64,000 nt of DNA from Tistlia consotensis USBA 355 (GTDB lineage: Bacteria; Pseudomonadota; Alphaproteobacteria; Kiloniellales; DSM-21159). The stretch covers positions 1 to 64,000 of the forward strand of contig NZ_FWZX01000002.1 in NCBI RefSeq assembly GCF_900177295.1. The letters are read 5' to 3'. Each line of letters begins with the position of its first letter. The first letter of the stretch is position 1. The notes beneath the pieces are model-generated. The model saw nothing but the letters and a program-made list of their open reading frames with translations. It made no database searches and had not been told where the DNA came from. Below, in pieces: positions 45,141 to 56,407 of the stretch. A program made the translations under genes and the position numbers.

Positions 45141-45258
45141 CGTGTGCGGACAAGCGTAGCGGATTGTCCGTCCCGGACTGCCGTGCAGCGCCGGGCCGTA
45201 CCGCTGCAACTCAACCCTTCCTCACGCTCCGGTGCCACCGGCACCGGAGCGCTTTTTT
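45141..45258 (+). ncRNA. Candidate small RNA with three hairpins and C-rich single-stranded region
   Basis: Between the divergent TPR and kinase genes the sequence folds cleanly. Hairpin 1 is CGGACAA/TTGTCCG (45147-45170). Hairpin 2 is CCCGG-CTGC/GCAG-CCGGG (45172-45195). An unpaired stretch with CAACCCTTCCTC (45212-45223), complementary to ribosome-binding sites, follows. It ends in a perfect 12-base terminator stem with six Ts. A weak promoter (TTGGCT, 17 bases, CATATG) lies just upstream. The layout resembles alphaproteobacterial trans-acting sRNAs that mask Shine-Dalgarno sequences. It may instead be a leader/attenuator for the kinase. No homologue is recognised. Confidence 0.55.
45225..45258 (+). 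terminator. Rho-independent terminator
   Basis: CGCTCCGGTGCC (45225-45236), loop ACC, GGCACCGGAGCG (45240-45251), then C and TTTTTT (45253-45258). This is the best intrinsic terminator in the window, on the plus strand, with no protein gene ending before it; it therefore points to a short RNA or an attenuated leader. Confidence 0.85.
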
Positions 45259-45345
45259 ACCTGCCATTGACCTGCCCGCGCTGGAATCCGGCCGGGCGAG
45301 AGTGCAGGCTTCGGCAATCTCGCCAGTCTGGTGCAGTTCGCAGGT

Positions 45346-46998
45346 ATGCCGCTCGAAATGGAAGTTCGCAGCACCGAGGGTCTGGACGCGCCGGACATCG
45401 GAGCCCCCGGCGCGGACGCGGCGTCGGCCGCGCTCGACGCGCTGCACGAGGGCGTGCTCGTCTGCGACATGCTCGGGCGGGTGACCTACCTGAATCCAGC
45501 CTTGCGCGACCTCCTCGGTGCCGCCCGGGGCGAGCAGGCGATCGGCCGGCACTGGGGACCGCTGTTCACCGAGGACTCGCGGCGCCGGATCGAGCGCGAC
45601 GGCCTGCCGAGCATCCTGCACGGCGGCCACTGGCAGGGGCGTGTCGAGCTGCGCGGCGCCGAGGGCGCCGCGCGGGCCTGCGTGCTCTCGCTCTCGGCGG
45701 CCAGGCGAGGCGGCCTGGTCGGCCTGCTGCGGCCGGCGGAGGCCGGGACCGGCGGCGGCCCCGACACGCTGTCGCGGAGCGAGGCGCGCAGCGAGCGGAT
45801 GGAGGCGCTGCGCCGGCTCGCCGGCGACATGGCGCATGATCTCAACAACGTGCTGACCTCGATCGTCGGCTATGCCCGCTTCCTCACGGAGGATCTGCCC
45901 AAGGATGGCCAGCCGCACGGCTTCGCCGAGCAGATCGTCGTCGCCACCCAGCGTGCCAAGCAGATGGTCGACGAGGCGCTGGCCTTCGCCCGGCCGGGGC
46001 GGGGCGAGCGCAAGGCCGTGCCGGTCGCTGCGACGGTCGAGCGCAGCGTCGCGCAGCTGCGCGCAGACCTGCCCGCCGGCACGACCCTGCGGCTCAACGC
46101 CGGGCCCGGCGAGCTCGCCGTCGAGGCCGAGCCGGCCGCCTTCGCCGCCGTGGTCGGGCATGTCCTGAAGAACGCGGCCGAGGCGCTCGAGGGCAGGCCC
46201 GGCACCATCGAGGTCGGCTGGCGGGTGACCGGCGACCTGCGCCAGCTGCCGGGCCTCGGCAAGCCGGGCGAGCCGGTCAAGGTGACGATCGAGCCGGCGG
46301 AGGGGGGCCGTCTGCAGGCCTCCGCCGGTGCGCCCGACCCGAACCGCCGCTTCGTCGAGCTGGTCGTGCACGACAGCGGCGCCGGAATCGCGCCGGCGGT
46401 CATGGAGCACGTCTTCGAGCCCTTCTTCACGACGCGCCAGCCCTCGAAGGGTCGGGGGCTCGGCCTTGCGGCGGTCTACGGCCAGATCATCGGGCATGGC
46501 GGCGCGATCCTGCTCGACAGCGCTCCGGGAGGGGGGACGACGGTCAAGCTCTTCTGGCCCTCGGCGCCGGTCGTCGACGCCAAGGCGACGGCCCGGCCGG
46601 GCCGCCGGCAGCTGCCGCGCGGCCAGGGCCAGCGCATCCTGGTCGCCGAGGACGACCGGGTGCTGCGCGAGGCGCTCGGCGAGATGCTCCAGCGGCTCGG
46701 CTACCGGCCGACCCTGGTCAACGACGGCGAGGTCGCCCGTCGCGTCCTGGCCGAGGGCAGCGCGGTCGAGGCGGTGCTGACCGACCGGCGCATGCCCAAC
46801 CTGTCCGGCACCGACCTGATCGACTGGATGCGCGCGGAGGGCATGCGCCAGCCGGTGCTGCTCTGCACCGGCTACGGCGAGGACCTGAACCCGGCGCAGC
46901 TGACCCGCGCCAGCGGCGTTGCCGTGCTGTCCAAGCCGGTCGACGCGGCGACCCTGGCGACCAGCCTGGACCAGCTGCTGTCCGGCCCGCCCGACTGA
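45346..46998 (+). CDS. Hybrid sensor histidine kinase (PAS, HisKA, HATPase, receiver)
   Basis: A soluble kinase of about 550 residues. A PAS-like domain (ALDALHEGVLVCDMLGRVTYLNPALRDLLG) leads to the phosphoacceptor motif GDMAHDLNNVLTSIVGYARFL. The ATPase boxes are LKNAAEAL, VHDSGAGIAPAVMEHVFEPFFTT and GRGLGLAAVYG. A C-terminal receiver follows (ILVAEDDRVLREALGEML, phospho-Asp in LTDRRMPNLSG, LSKPVD). No membrane helix, so it senses a cytoplasmic signal. Start is uncertain: GTG 45331, ATG 45346 and ATG 45358 are in frame and none has a strong ribosome site. No partner regulator is adjacent. Architecture resembles CckA-type phosphorelay kinases without the membrane part. Confidence 0.9.
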   Translation: MPLEMEVRSTEGLDAPDIGAPGADAASAALDALHEGVLVCDMLGRVTYLNPALRDLLGAARGEQAIGRHWGPLFTEDSRRRIERDGLPSILHGGHWQGRVELRGAEGAARACVLSLSAARRGGLVGLLRPAEAGTGGGPDTLSRSEARSERMEALRRLAGDMAHDLNNVLTSIVGYARFLTEDLPKDGQPHGFAEQIVVATQRAKQMVDEALAFARPGRGERKAVPVAATVERSVAQLRADLPAGTTLRLNAGPGELAVEAEPAAFAAVVGHVLKNAAEALEGRPGTIEVGWRVTGDLRQLPGLGKPGEPVKVTIEPAEGGRLQASAGAPDPNRRFVELVVHDSGAGIAPAVMEHVFEPFFTTRQPSKGRGLGLAAVYGQIIGHGGAILLDSAPGGGTTVKLFWPSAPVVDAKATARPGRRQLPRGQGQRILVAEDDRVLREALGEMLQRLGYRPTLVNDGEVARRVLAEGSAVEAVLTDRRMPNLSGTDLIDWMRAEGMRQPVLLCTGYGEDLNPAQLTRASGVAVLSKPVDAATLATSLDQLLSGPPD

Positions 46999-47047
46999 CG
47001 GCGCCTCCGGCGCACGACCTCTCCGAAACTCGACGGGTCTCCGGGTC

Positions 47048-47088
47048 TTGATCTGGCGCAATGCCGTCCGGGTCGCTGTGGCTACCGT
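47048..47088 (+). promoter_or_regulatory. FixK/FNR-type promoter of the Hsp20 gene
   Basis: TTGATCTGGCGCAA (47048-47061) matches the FNR/FixK pattern TTGA-N6-(T/G)CAA. TACCGT at 47083-47088 is at the distance expected for a -10 when the activator site is centred near -41, i.e. a class II promoter. Low-oxygen induction of the small heat-shock gene is inferred. Confidence 0.6.
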
Positions 47089-47134
47089 TGCGGACACGGC
47101 AATGGTCGTTTCCTGCAGCCATTGGAGGCAAGCA

Positions 47135-47635
47135 ATGAGCGATACCAGCAAGACCGGCGGCAAGACCCCGGCGACGAGCGGCGGGATCAATCCGATGACC
47201 GCCTGGCGCAGCCAGATGGACCGCGCCTTCGAGGACTTCTTCCGCGGCTGGGGCCTGCCCGGCTTCGCCCAGCCCCTGGAGATGGCCTCGGCGAGCCGCG
47301 CCATGATCGCGCCGCGCATCGACGTGCGCGAGAGCGACGGCACGGTCGAGATTTCGGCCGAGCTGCCCGGCATGGCCGATAAGGACGTCAAGGTGACGGT
47401 GCACGAGGGCGTGCTGACCATCGAGGGCGAGAAGAAGGAGGAGAGCGAGAGCAGGGAGGCCGACGTCTGGCTGTCCGAGCGGCACTACGGTTCGTTCCGC
47501 CGCTCCTTCTCGCTGCCCGACACGCTCGACGCCGAGAAGGTCGCCGCCAGGTTCGACAAGGGCGTGCTCAAGGTCACCCTGCCGAAGAAGGCCGGCGGCG
47601 CGAAGCCCCAGCCGCGCTCGATTCCGATCGGCTGA
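47135..47635 (+). CDS. Small heat-shock protein, Hsp20/alpha-crystallin family
   Basis: A 166-residue chaperone. The ATG at 47135 follows GGAGGCAAGCA. The alpha-crystallin domain spans ~60-160: PRIDVRESDGTVEISAELPGMADKDVKVTVHEGVLTIEGEKK, then GSFRRSFSLPDTLDAEKVAARFDKGVLKVTLPKK with the conserved A-x-x-x-n-G-V-L motif. The C-terminal PRSIPIG holds the I-x-I-type tail (IPI) used for oligomer assembly. It binds unfolding proteins in the cytoplasm without ATP. It is monocistronic, between a FixK/FNR-like promoter and terminator hairpins. Confidence 0.94.
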   Translation: MSDTSKTGGKTPATSGGINPMTAWRSQMDRAFEDFFRGWGLPGFAQPLEMASASRAMIAPRIDVRESDGTVEISAELPGMADKDVKVTVHEGVLTIEGEKKEESESREADVWLSERHYGSFRRSFSLPDTLDAEKVAARFDKGVLKVTLPKKAGGAKPQPRSIPIG

Positions 47636-47657
47636 GCCGCGGAGGCCTGCGCGCCGT

Positions 47658-47722
47658 CGGACCGCCGGCGGTCCGAGGCTGAGTGCGAAGAAGGGAGGAC
47701 GCTCCCGCCGGAACGTCCTCCC
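47658..47722. terminator. Paired hairpins between convergent hsp20 and repeat-protein genes
   Basis: The perfect palindrome CGGACCGCCGGCGGTCCG (47658-47675) is followed by a 9-base stem GGGAGGACG/CGTCCTCCC (47693-47722) and then a TGTC repeat. They lie between two convergent genes and probably terminate from both sides. Confidence 0.6.
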
Positions 47723-47732
47723 TGTCTGTCTG

Positions 47733-48380
47733 TCAGGTGTTGCTGCCGGCGTCGTCGCTGCCGCCGCTGTCGCCGCGGCTGCCGTCGCTGCCGCCGCTGT
47801 CGCTGTCGCCGCCGCCGCTGCTGTCGCCGCTGCCGCCGCTGTCGCCGCTGCCGCCGCTGTCGCTGTCGCCGCTGCCGCCGCTGTCGCTGTCGCCGCTGCC
47901 GCCACTGTCGCTGTCGCCGCTGGCGCCGCCGTCGCCGTCGCTGCCGCCGCTGTCGCCGCTGCCATCGCTTCCGCCGCTGTCGCCGCCGTCGCTGCCGCCG
48001 CTGTCGCTGCCGCCACTGCCATCGCTTCCGCCGCTGTCGCTGCCGCCGCTGCCATCGCTGCCGCCGCTGTCGCTGCCGCCGCTGCCGTCGCTGCCGTCAC
48101 CGCCGCCGCTGCCGCCGTCGCCGCCATCGCCGCCGCCGTCACCGCCGTCACCACCGTCGCCGTCGGCCAGGGCGGCCTTGCCGGACAGCAGCGGCCCCTG
48201 AAGGCCGAAGCCCAGCGGCGTCGCCGCCAGGCCGATGGCGAGCAGGCCGATGCCGCTCATGACGACCAGCCGGCGCGGCAGGGCGCGGCGTGCGCTCCCG
48301 CTCGCCGGGGGGCGCGGCTGCTGCCGGTCTTCGAGACTGGCCGCTTCCGTCGCGGCCCGGGGGTCCTGTCCGCAGGTCAT
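47733..48380 (-). CDS. Gly/Ser/Asp tandem-repeat protein with N-terminal membrane segment
   Basis: A 215-residue protein. The first ~75 residues look normal, with one hydrophobic segment (RLVVMSGIGLLAIGLAATPLGFGL) ending near KAALADG. The rest is made only of Gly, Ser and Asp in short units (GGSDGSGGSDS, GDSDSGGSG), encoded by a GC-rich trinucleotide array. The acidic repeat would be disordered and could bind calcium or act as an exported spacer. The complementary strand is also open but encodes Leu/Ser/Pro repeats without a start context, so this frame is preferred for its membrane segment and clear upstream region. Function unknown; the repeat number may vary between strains. Confidence 0.6.
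   Translation of the reverse strand: MTCGQDPRAATEAASLEDRQQPRPPASGSARRALPRRLVVMSGIGLLAIGLAATPLGFGLQGPLLSGKAALADGDGGDGGDGGGDGGDGGSGGGDGSDGSGGSDSGGSDGSGGSDSGGSDGSGGSDSGGSDGGDSGGSDGSGDSGGSDGDGGASGDSDSGGSGDSDSGGSGDSDSGGSGDSGGSGDSSGGGDSDSGGSDGSRGDSGGSDDAGSNT
47745..48165. repeat. Low-complexity trinucleotide-derived tandem array
   Basis: About 420 bases composed of repeated GCCGCTGTC / GCCGCTGCC / GTCGCTGCC units. It encodes the Gly/Ser/Asp repeat of the minus-strand gene. Such arrays expand and contract by slippage. Confidence 0.85.
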
Positions 48381-48532
48381 CGCTTCTCTCCCATCTGTGC
48401 CGCCGAGGATCGGCAGACTTCATGATCGGCAGTCTCGACGATCAATCTGACAACAACCTTACCTGAATTATGGATTAATTCGGGCGCCCGGCGGATTTTC
48501 GTGGAGCGGCGGGAGCCCGGCTGGAGAAGATC

Positions 48533-48643
48533 GTGACCTGAAGGAATCGCGTCGCGATCCTACAGGTCACGTGAATCTGCTCCATCTCCATGACTCTGGG
48601 CCGGATTCACGTGATCGATCGGAACCCGAGCGGTTCCGATCGA

Positions 48644-48647
<4 letters not shown>
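48533..48647. repeat. Three consecutive linked palindromes; the last overlaps the glgP stop
   Basis: Three inverted repeats lie end to end and share bases. GTGACCTG...CAGGTCAC spans 48533-48570, with an inner AGGAATCGCG/CGCGATCCT stem. CACGTGAATC...GATTCACGTG spans 48568-48613. GTGATCGATCGGAAC...GTTCCGATCGATCAC spans 48611-48647. The third, a perfect 15-base stem with a 7-base loop, spans the glgP stop codon and is a likely terminator. The remaining bases of the 263-base gap (48381-48643) show nothing else. Confidence 0.7.
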
Positions 48648-51076
<2,429 letters not shown>

Positions 51077-51252
51077 CGGTCCGTTCTGCGACCGGGCGGC
51101 GGGCGCCCGGCCGATCCCGCGGTTTCTAGGCGACCGTGGTGAAACAAGGCTTAAGCCCCGTCGCCGCGCCGACGCAAATCCGTCATGGAGGAGTCATGGG
51201 TGGAAGGTGGGGATAAGCGGGTGGCCCTGGGTTTCCCAGGCACGTCCTTTCG

Positions 51253-51442
51253 CTTCGTCCTGAGCCTGTCGAAGGGCGGAGCGAAAGCGGCACGGACGGC
51301 GCGGGAACGGCTTCACCCTTCGACAGGCTCAGGATGAAGCCGTCTTGTGCCGGGCTGGAGCAACCTCGAGATGGCTCAAACGGTCGCTTCGTCCCGAGCG
51401 CTTCATCCTGAGCGCGCCGGCTTTGCCGGCGCAGTCGAAGGG
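51253..51442. repeat. Dispersed intergenic inverted repeats (CTTCRTCCTGAGCCTGTCGAAGGG type)
   Basis: One copy at 51253-51276 and an inverted copy at 51316-51339 form a near-perfect 24-base inverted pair. A third copy at 51401-51442 has the centre CCT replaced by the hairpin GCGCCGGC-TTT-GCCGGCGC. This sequence type is a common dispersed intergenic repeat in alphaproteobacteria. It fills much of the 392-base gap between glgP and the dehydrogenase gene, where no gene is seen. Confidence 0.75.
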
Positions 51443-51468
51443 CGAGGGGCGTGAGGGCGCGCGCCGCG

Positions 51469-53265
<1,797 letters not shown>

Positions 53266-53383
53266 GGCGTTCCTCTGGCGGTTTCTTCGGGAGCTGCTAT
53301 CGAGCCAAAGATGTAGCCGAGGCTGGCCGACTGTCCAATCGGCTAGTCAGGGGATGACAATGTGAAGGGGACAGCGTCGAGCA

Positions 53384-55126
53384 TCAGGAGGAAGCGTCCT
53401 GAAACGAGGGCACATCGACACCGGCGTTCTCGGCTCGATTGAGGAGACCGACTAGACGCTTCGCCTGGATCTCGTTTGGGATCCGCCCTCCATCCCCACA
53501 GGCTGCGCGCAATGCTCCTTCGTCCTGCGGTGTGATGAGTCGCCGGCGGCGCATTTCTTCCCGCAGCGTCTGCCATTCGCTTTGCGGGATCGACATCACT
53601 GCCTCGATTGTCCGGAGGTCATCGTCGATCTGCCCAGCGACCCGCCGATCCTTCTTCTCGCTTTTCTCGACGTCTGGCGGAACGACCCAGAGGTCGAAGC
53701 CCTTCACTATGGGTACATCACGCTTCAGAGCTGCCTCCCGGCATGCCTGCTGCTTGGCCCATTCCGTGATGTTCTGCCCCTCTCTCGGAGGAGTCCGGAG
53801 AACTTGCATCATCACCTTGCCGATCGCGCCGATCTGTTCACGGAAAATCATGTCAACGCCCTGCGCTCCCCAGATGCGCTTGTAGTCCAAGCGGCCGCCG
53901 CCGGTTACTTCGGCGGCGAGTCGAGCAAGCCGCGCACAGGTGTACGCGACCACCTGAGCACGGTAGCCACCCTCGTACCACTCCGCTCCGGACACGACCT
54001 TTTCCGTGGCCCGAAACACGACCATTCTGGCGACTGCCTCCCTGAACCAGTCATCCGTGAACTCCGCACGTTTGCTTTCCTGCTGCCAATCATCGGTTAT
54101 GAGCTTCGCGAAGAACGTGAATGCTTTCTCGGCGCCTCGGCACGCAGTATCCGGTTCCAGGGCGAAACAGGTCTCGACTTTAGCGAGATCAGTCTTCGTG
54201 ATGACTTGGAATTTCGGGCTCATCCTCAGGAACTGGGCTTTCTGCGTGGCCGACATGCCTGCCTGGTCGTTCAGGAACTGGCCTCGCGCGCGCTCGTAGT
54301 ACCAGTGGGTCTGAACTTGTGAACCATCTATCGCCGGCGCCAGTATCCGACGGGATATCCCTTCGACTCGTCTATGGAACGCGTGGTTGGCGAAAAAATC
54401 GCTTGCTCTAACAGCGTTTTGGCTATTGGCGTAGCGCGAAATTCTTGGAATCAGCTCCTCTCCAACTTCAGGAGCGACCACGGAGAGTTTGACGGGAACA
54501 AAGACTTTTCCTTCGGGAAGCTTTCGGTCCCTCAGTGCCGCCGCCAGGGATGCCGTGGTCTGAGCCCCGTTCACAATCTGCAGGTCGGTAGCGCTCGTGA
54601 TAAGCACGCCCCCCGCGCCATCCTCCTCGATCTCTACGGCAGAAGCCGTCGCAGAGATTCCATTGTTGAACGCGAAGAACCTAGCAGGTTCCTCCGCGAG
54701 TGTTTTCTGTATACCTTTGTTTACGTTTCCGCGACGACCCAGGAATGTGCGCACGTTTCCTTCAAGAAGTCTGCTACCATATCTCGTGTATATAGAGGCT
54801 AGGTCGTCTCCCGGAATGACTGCAAGGAAGGCTTCATAATCGCCGGCATCATTTGTCGCTCGGAGAGCCCTCAGGCCACCCCCGGGAAGCCCGGAAAGAT
54901 CGACGACCAGATCATCTCTGACGTGAACGGCGTCATGGATCCGCTTCAGACGAGTCAGATCCCAGATCTGATAGGTTATCAGGATACCATCGTCGGTCCG
55001 TCCGTCCTCGATCGACCGGATGCGCTCGCTGAGAGGTCGATCCGAGAGAATGTGAAAGCGCAGCGCCGAGTGCTTCCGTCGCCTGATGGATTCCGCAATG
55101 AACCAAACCGGCCTGCTCTCTTCCAC
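53384..55126 (-). CDS. AIPR-family protein, main (C-terminal) part of a frameshifted gene
   Basis: 580 residues starting at a GTG, but the same frame stays open and conserved upstream (TRTDARDQGFNRLRALYDAARRGW), so the true protein starts earlier. Family features include ITYQIWDLTRLKRI, LLEGNVRTFLGRRGNVNKGIQKTL, FFAFNNGISATA, LQIVNGAQTTASLAAA and RISRYANSQNAVRASDFFANH, the core of the AIPR (abortive infection phage resistance) family. With the 91-codon N-terminal piece at 55206-55481 it makes a normal ~700-residue AIPR protein. It is the last gene of the minus-strand defence unit. Function in the family is not established biochemically. Confidence 0.85.
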   Translation of the reverse strand: MEESRPVWFIAESIRRRKHSALRFHILSDRPLSERIRSIEDGRTDDGILITYQIWDLTRLKRIHDAVHVRDDLVVDLSGLPGGGLRALRATNDAGDYEAFLAVIPGDDLASIYTRYGSRLLEGNVRTFLGRRGNVNKGIQKTLAEEPARFFAFNNGISATASAVEIEEDGAGGVLITSATDLQIVNGAQTTASLAAALRDRKLPEGKVFVPVKLSVVAPEVGEELIPRISRYANSQNAVRASDFFANHAFHRRVEGISRRILAPAIDGSQVQTHWYYERARGQFLNDQAGMSATQKAQFLRMSPKFQVITKTDLAKVETCFALEPDTACRGAEKAFTFFAKLITDDWQQESKRAEFTDDWFREAVARMVVFRATEKVVSGAEWYEGGYRAQVVAYTCARLARLAAEVTGGGRLDYKRIWGAQGVDMIFREQIGAIGKVMMQVLRTPPREGQNITEWAKQQACREAALKRDVPIVKGFDLWVVPPDVEKSEKKDRRVAGQIDDDLRTIEAVMSIPQSEWQTLREEMRRRRLITPQDEGALRAACGDGGRIPNEIQAKRLVGLLNRAENAGVDVPSFQDASS

Positions 55127-55205
55127 ATTCGAACTAATCCACCCTCTTCGCGCCGCATCGTATAATGCTCGCAGTCGGTTGAAGCCCTGATCCCGTGCGT
55201 CGGTC

Positions 55206-55481
55206 CTAGTAAGAACGGGGGGCAGAGACAGCGGATGGAATGGCTACGAACAGGTTCAAGCTGTCATCGGTTTCATCGAACCCGAAGGCGTCAACGACAA
55301 GCCGCCGCTTGTATGGTCCGTCGAGTTGCTCAAGACAGATTTCTGCCTCGGGAATCTCCCCTGCTTCACGCAGTCTTTCCAGCAGCTCTAGAACGAACGC
55401 CTCGCGCCAGCCAAGTGCGAGAGCATCCGCGCGCGTGGCCACGGAATTGATCAAGTCTCCATGGAATTCGGCGAGGTCCAT
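55206..55481 (-). CDS. AIPR-family protein, N-terminal part (frameshifted at G6 tract)
   Basis: 91 residues, MDLAEFHGDLINSVATRADALALGW...VDAFGFDETDDSLNLFVAIPS, the standard start of AIPR proteins. It then runs out of frame: removing one base from the G6 run at 55217-55222 restores the reading AIPSAVSAPVLTRTDARD into the main part. The ATG at 55481 overlaps the end of the PD-(D/E)XK gene by 31 bases. The break may be a natural mutation, a phase-variable tract or a sequencing error in a homopolymer. Confidence 0.8.
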   Translation of the reverse strand: MDLAEFHGDLINSVATRADALALGWREAFVLELLERLREAGEIPEAEICLEQLDGPYKRRLVVDAFGFDETDDSLNLFVAIPSAVSAPRSY

Positions 55482-56407
55482 GTTTCAGTGTTCCAGTAAA
55501 GATCAGGAGCCGGGAGGCGAACTGTATAGGTTGCATCGACGATGCCGTCTGGAACCGTCGATTTTGTCAATCTCGGAAAATCTGCATCTATCGAGTGTCC
55601 TTCAACGGCAACGATGCGCGCGGCAAATGGCGGGACGTCTTTATCTGGCTTCCAGCCAGTAAGTCGAAGAAGACGATCGAAGCGATCCTGCGCCGATGGA
55701 GAGGCTGCCAGTTCTATACGCAGCAGACACGACAGGCCGCCAATTGTCAGGGCGCCATTCGCGTCCGCCGCCGTTCTTTCAAGTCTCACTGCTATGAGGG
55801 TCAAGGGGTCGCAGCCGCTTTCGAGCTGGCCGAGCCCATTGATCCTCGCAGAGTCAGCTGTCGGACCAATCGCCTTCACCTCCAATCTGCTTCCAGAAGG
55901 CAGCAGAAAATCGTGCGGCTGCCGCAACGGCCCTGTCCATGCAGCAACTGCTTGGTCCGGCCCGTGTTCGGGTAACACGATCCAACGAAATGCCACAAGT
56001 TCTCCTAGTAGTCCTCGGGCTTCTTCTGTCGAAAAATCAGCGGCGCCTCTCTCTAGAAGCCGACGCCATCTGTCAAGACGATCAAGGACCGCCGTCGCGC
56101 CATTTTCCTCCGGAACACCCTCCCGTGTCGCCTCGATGATATCACGACAGAGTTCTGTGAATACTGGGCGTAGTGCCGGAACCTCGAGCGTTAGCCGCAG
56201 AGACCAACGGCCATCCGAGCGACGCCCAACACTGATCGAAATCGATTTGGCCTGCGACCTTTCGGGCGGCCTCATACTAGTCAGGAGAAAGAGCCCAGGC
56301 CTATCCGGCGGCCGGAAATCCGCGTATAGATCTAGCGGGTGACTGGCATCCACCCTCTGTTGTGCGGCCGTTGAAGCCTGCGAAAAGCGATTCCCAGAGG
56401 TCCTCAA
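55451..56407 (-). CDS. PD-(D/E)XK nuclease-like protein (DUF4420 type)
   Basis: A 318-residue protein beginning at a TTG that overlaps the Z1 gene stop (TTGA). It has LGELVAFRW, then WTGPLRQPHDFLLPSGSRLEVKAIG: a conserved Glu, an Asp and E-x-K in the order of a PD-(D/E)XK nuclease core. This is the pattern of the DUF4420 family that is regularly found with Z1 and AIPR proteins. No signal or membrane segment. It is probably the nuclease effector of the system, but activity is inferred from the motif only. Confidence 0.82.
   Translation of the reverse strand: MRTSGNRFSQASTAAQQRVDASHPLDLYADFRPPDRPGLFLLTSMRPPERSQAKSISISVGRRSDGRWSLRLTLEVPALRPVFTELCRDIIEATREGVPEENGATAVLDRLDRWRRLLERGAADFSTEEARGLLGELVAFRWIVLPEHGPDQAVAAWTGPLRQPHDFLLPSGSRLEVKAIGPTADSARINGLGQLESGCDPLTLIAVRLERTAADANGALTIGGLSCLLRIELAASPSAQDRFDRLLRLTGWKPDKDVPPFAARIVAVEGHSIDADFPRLTKSTVPDGIVDATYTVRLPAPDLYWNTETWTSPNSMET

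Noticed and set aside
45009-45209. N-terminal extension of the TPR protein into the intergenic region
   Set aside because: The added residues are Cys/Arg/His-rich with no repeats, and the DNA is better explained by the structured RNA candidate.
46718-48154. Long minus-strand open frame rich in Ala/Thr over the trinucleotide array
   Set aside because: Low-complexity DNA keeps several frames open; this one overlaps the kinase and hsp20 genes and lacks any domain or start context.
47683-48201. Plus-strand frame of Leu/Ser/Pro repeats opposite the Gly/Ser/Asp gene
   Set aside because: Product of the same trinucleotide array; no signal or membrane segment, and it begins inside the terminator hairpins.
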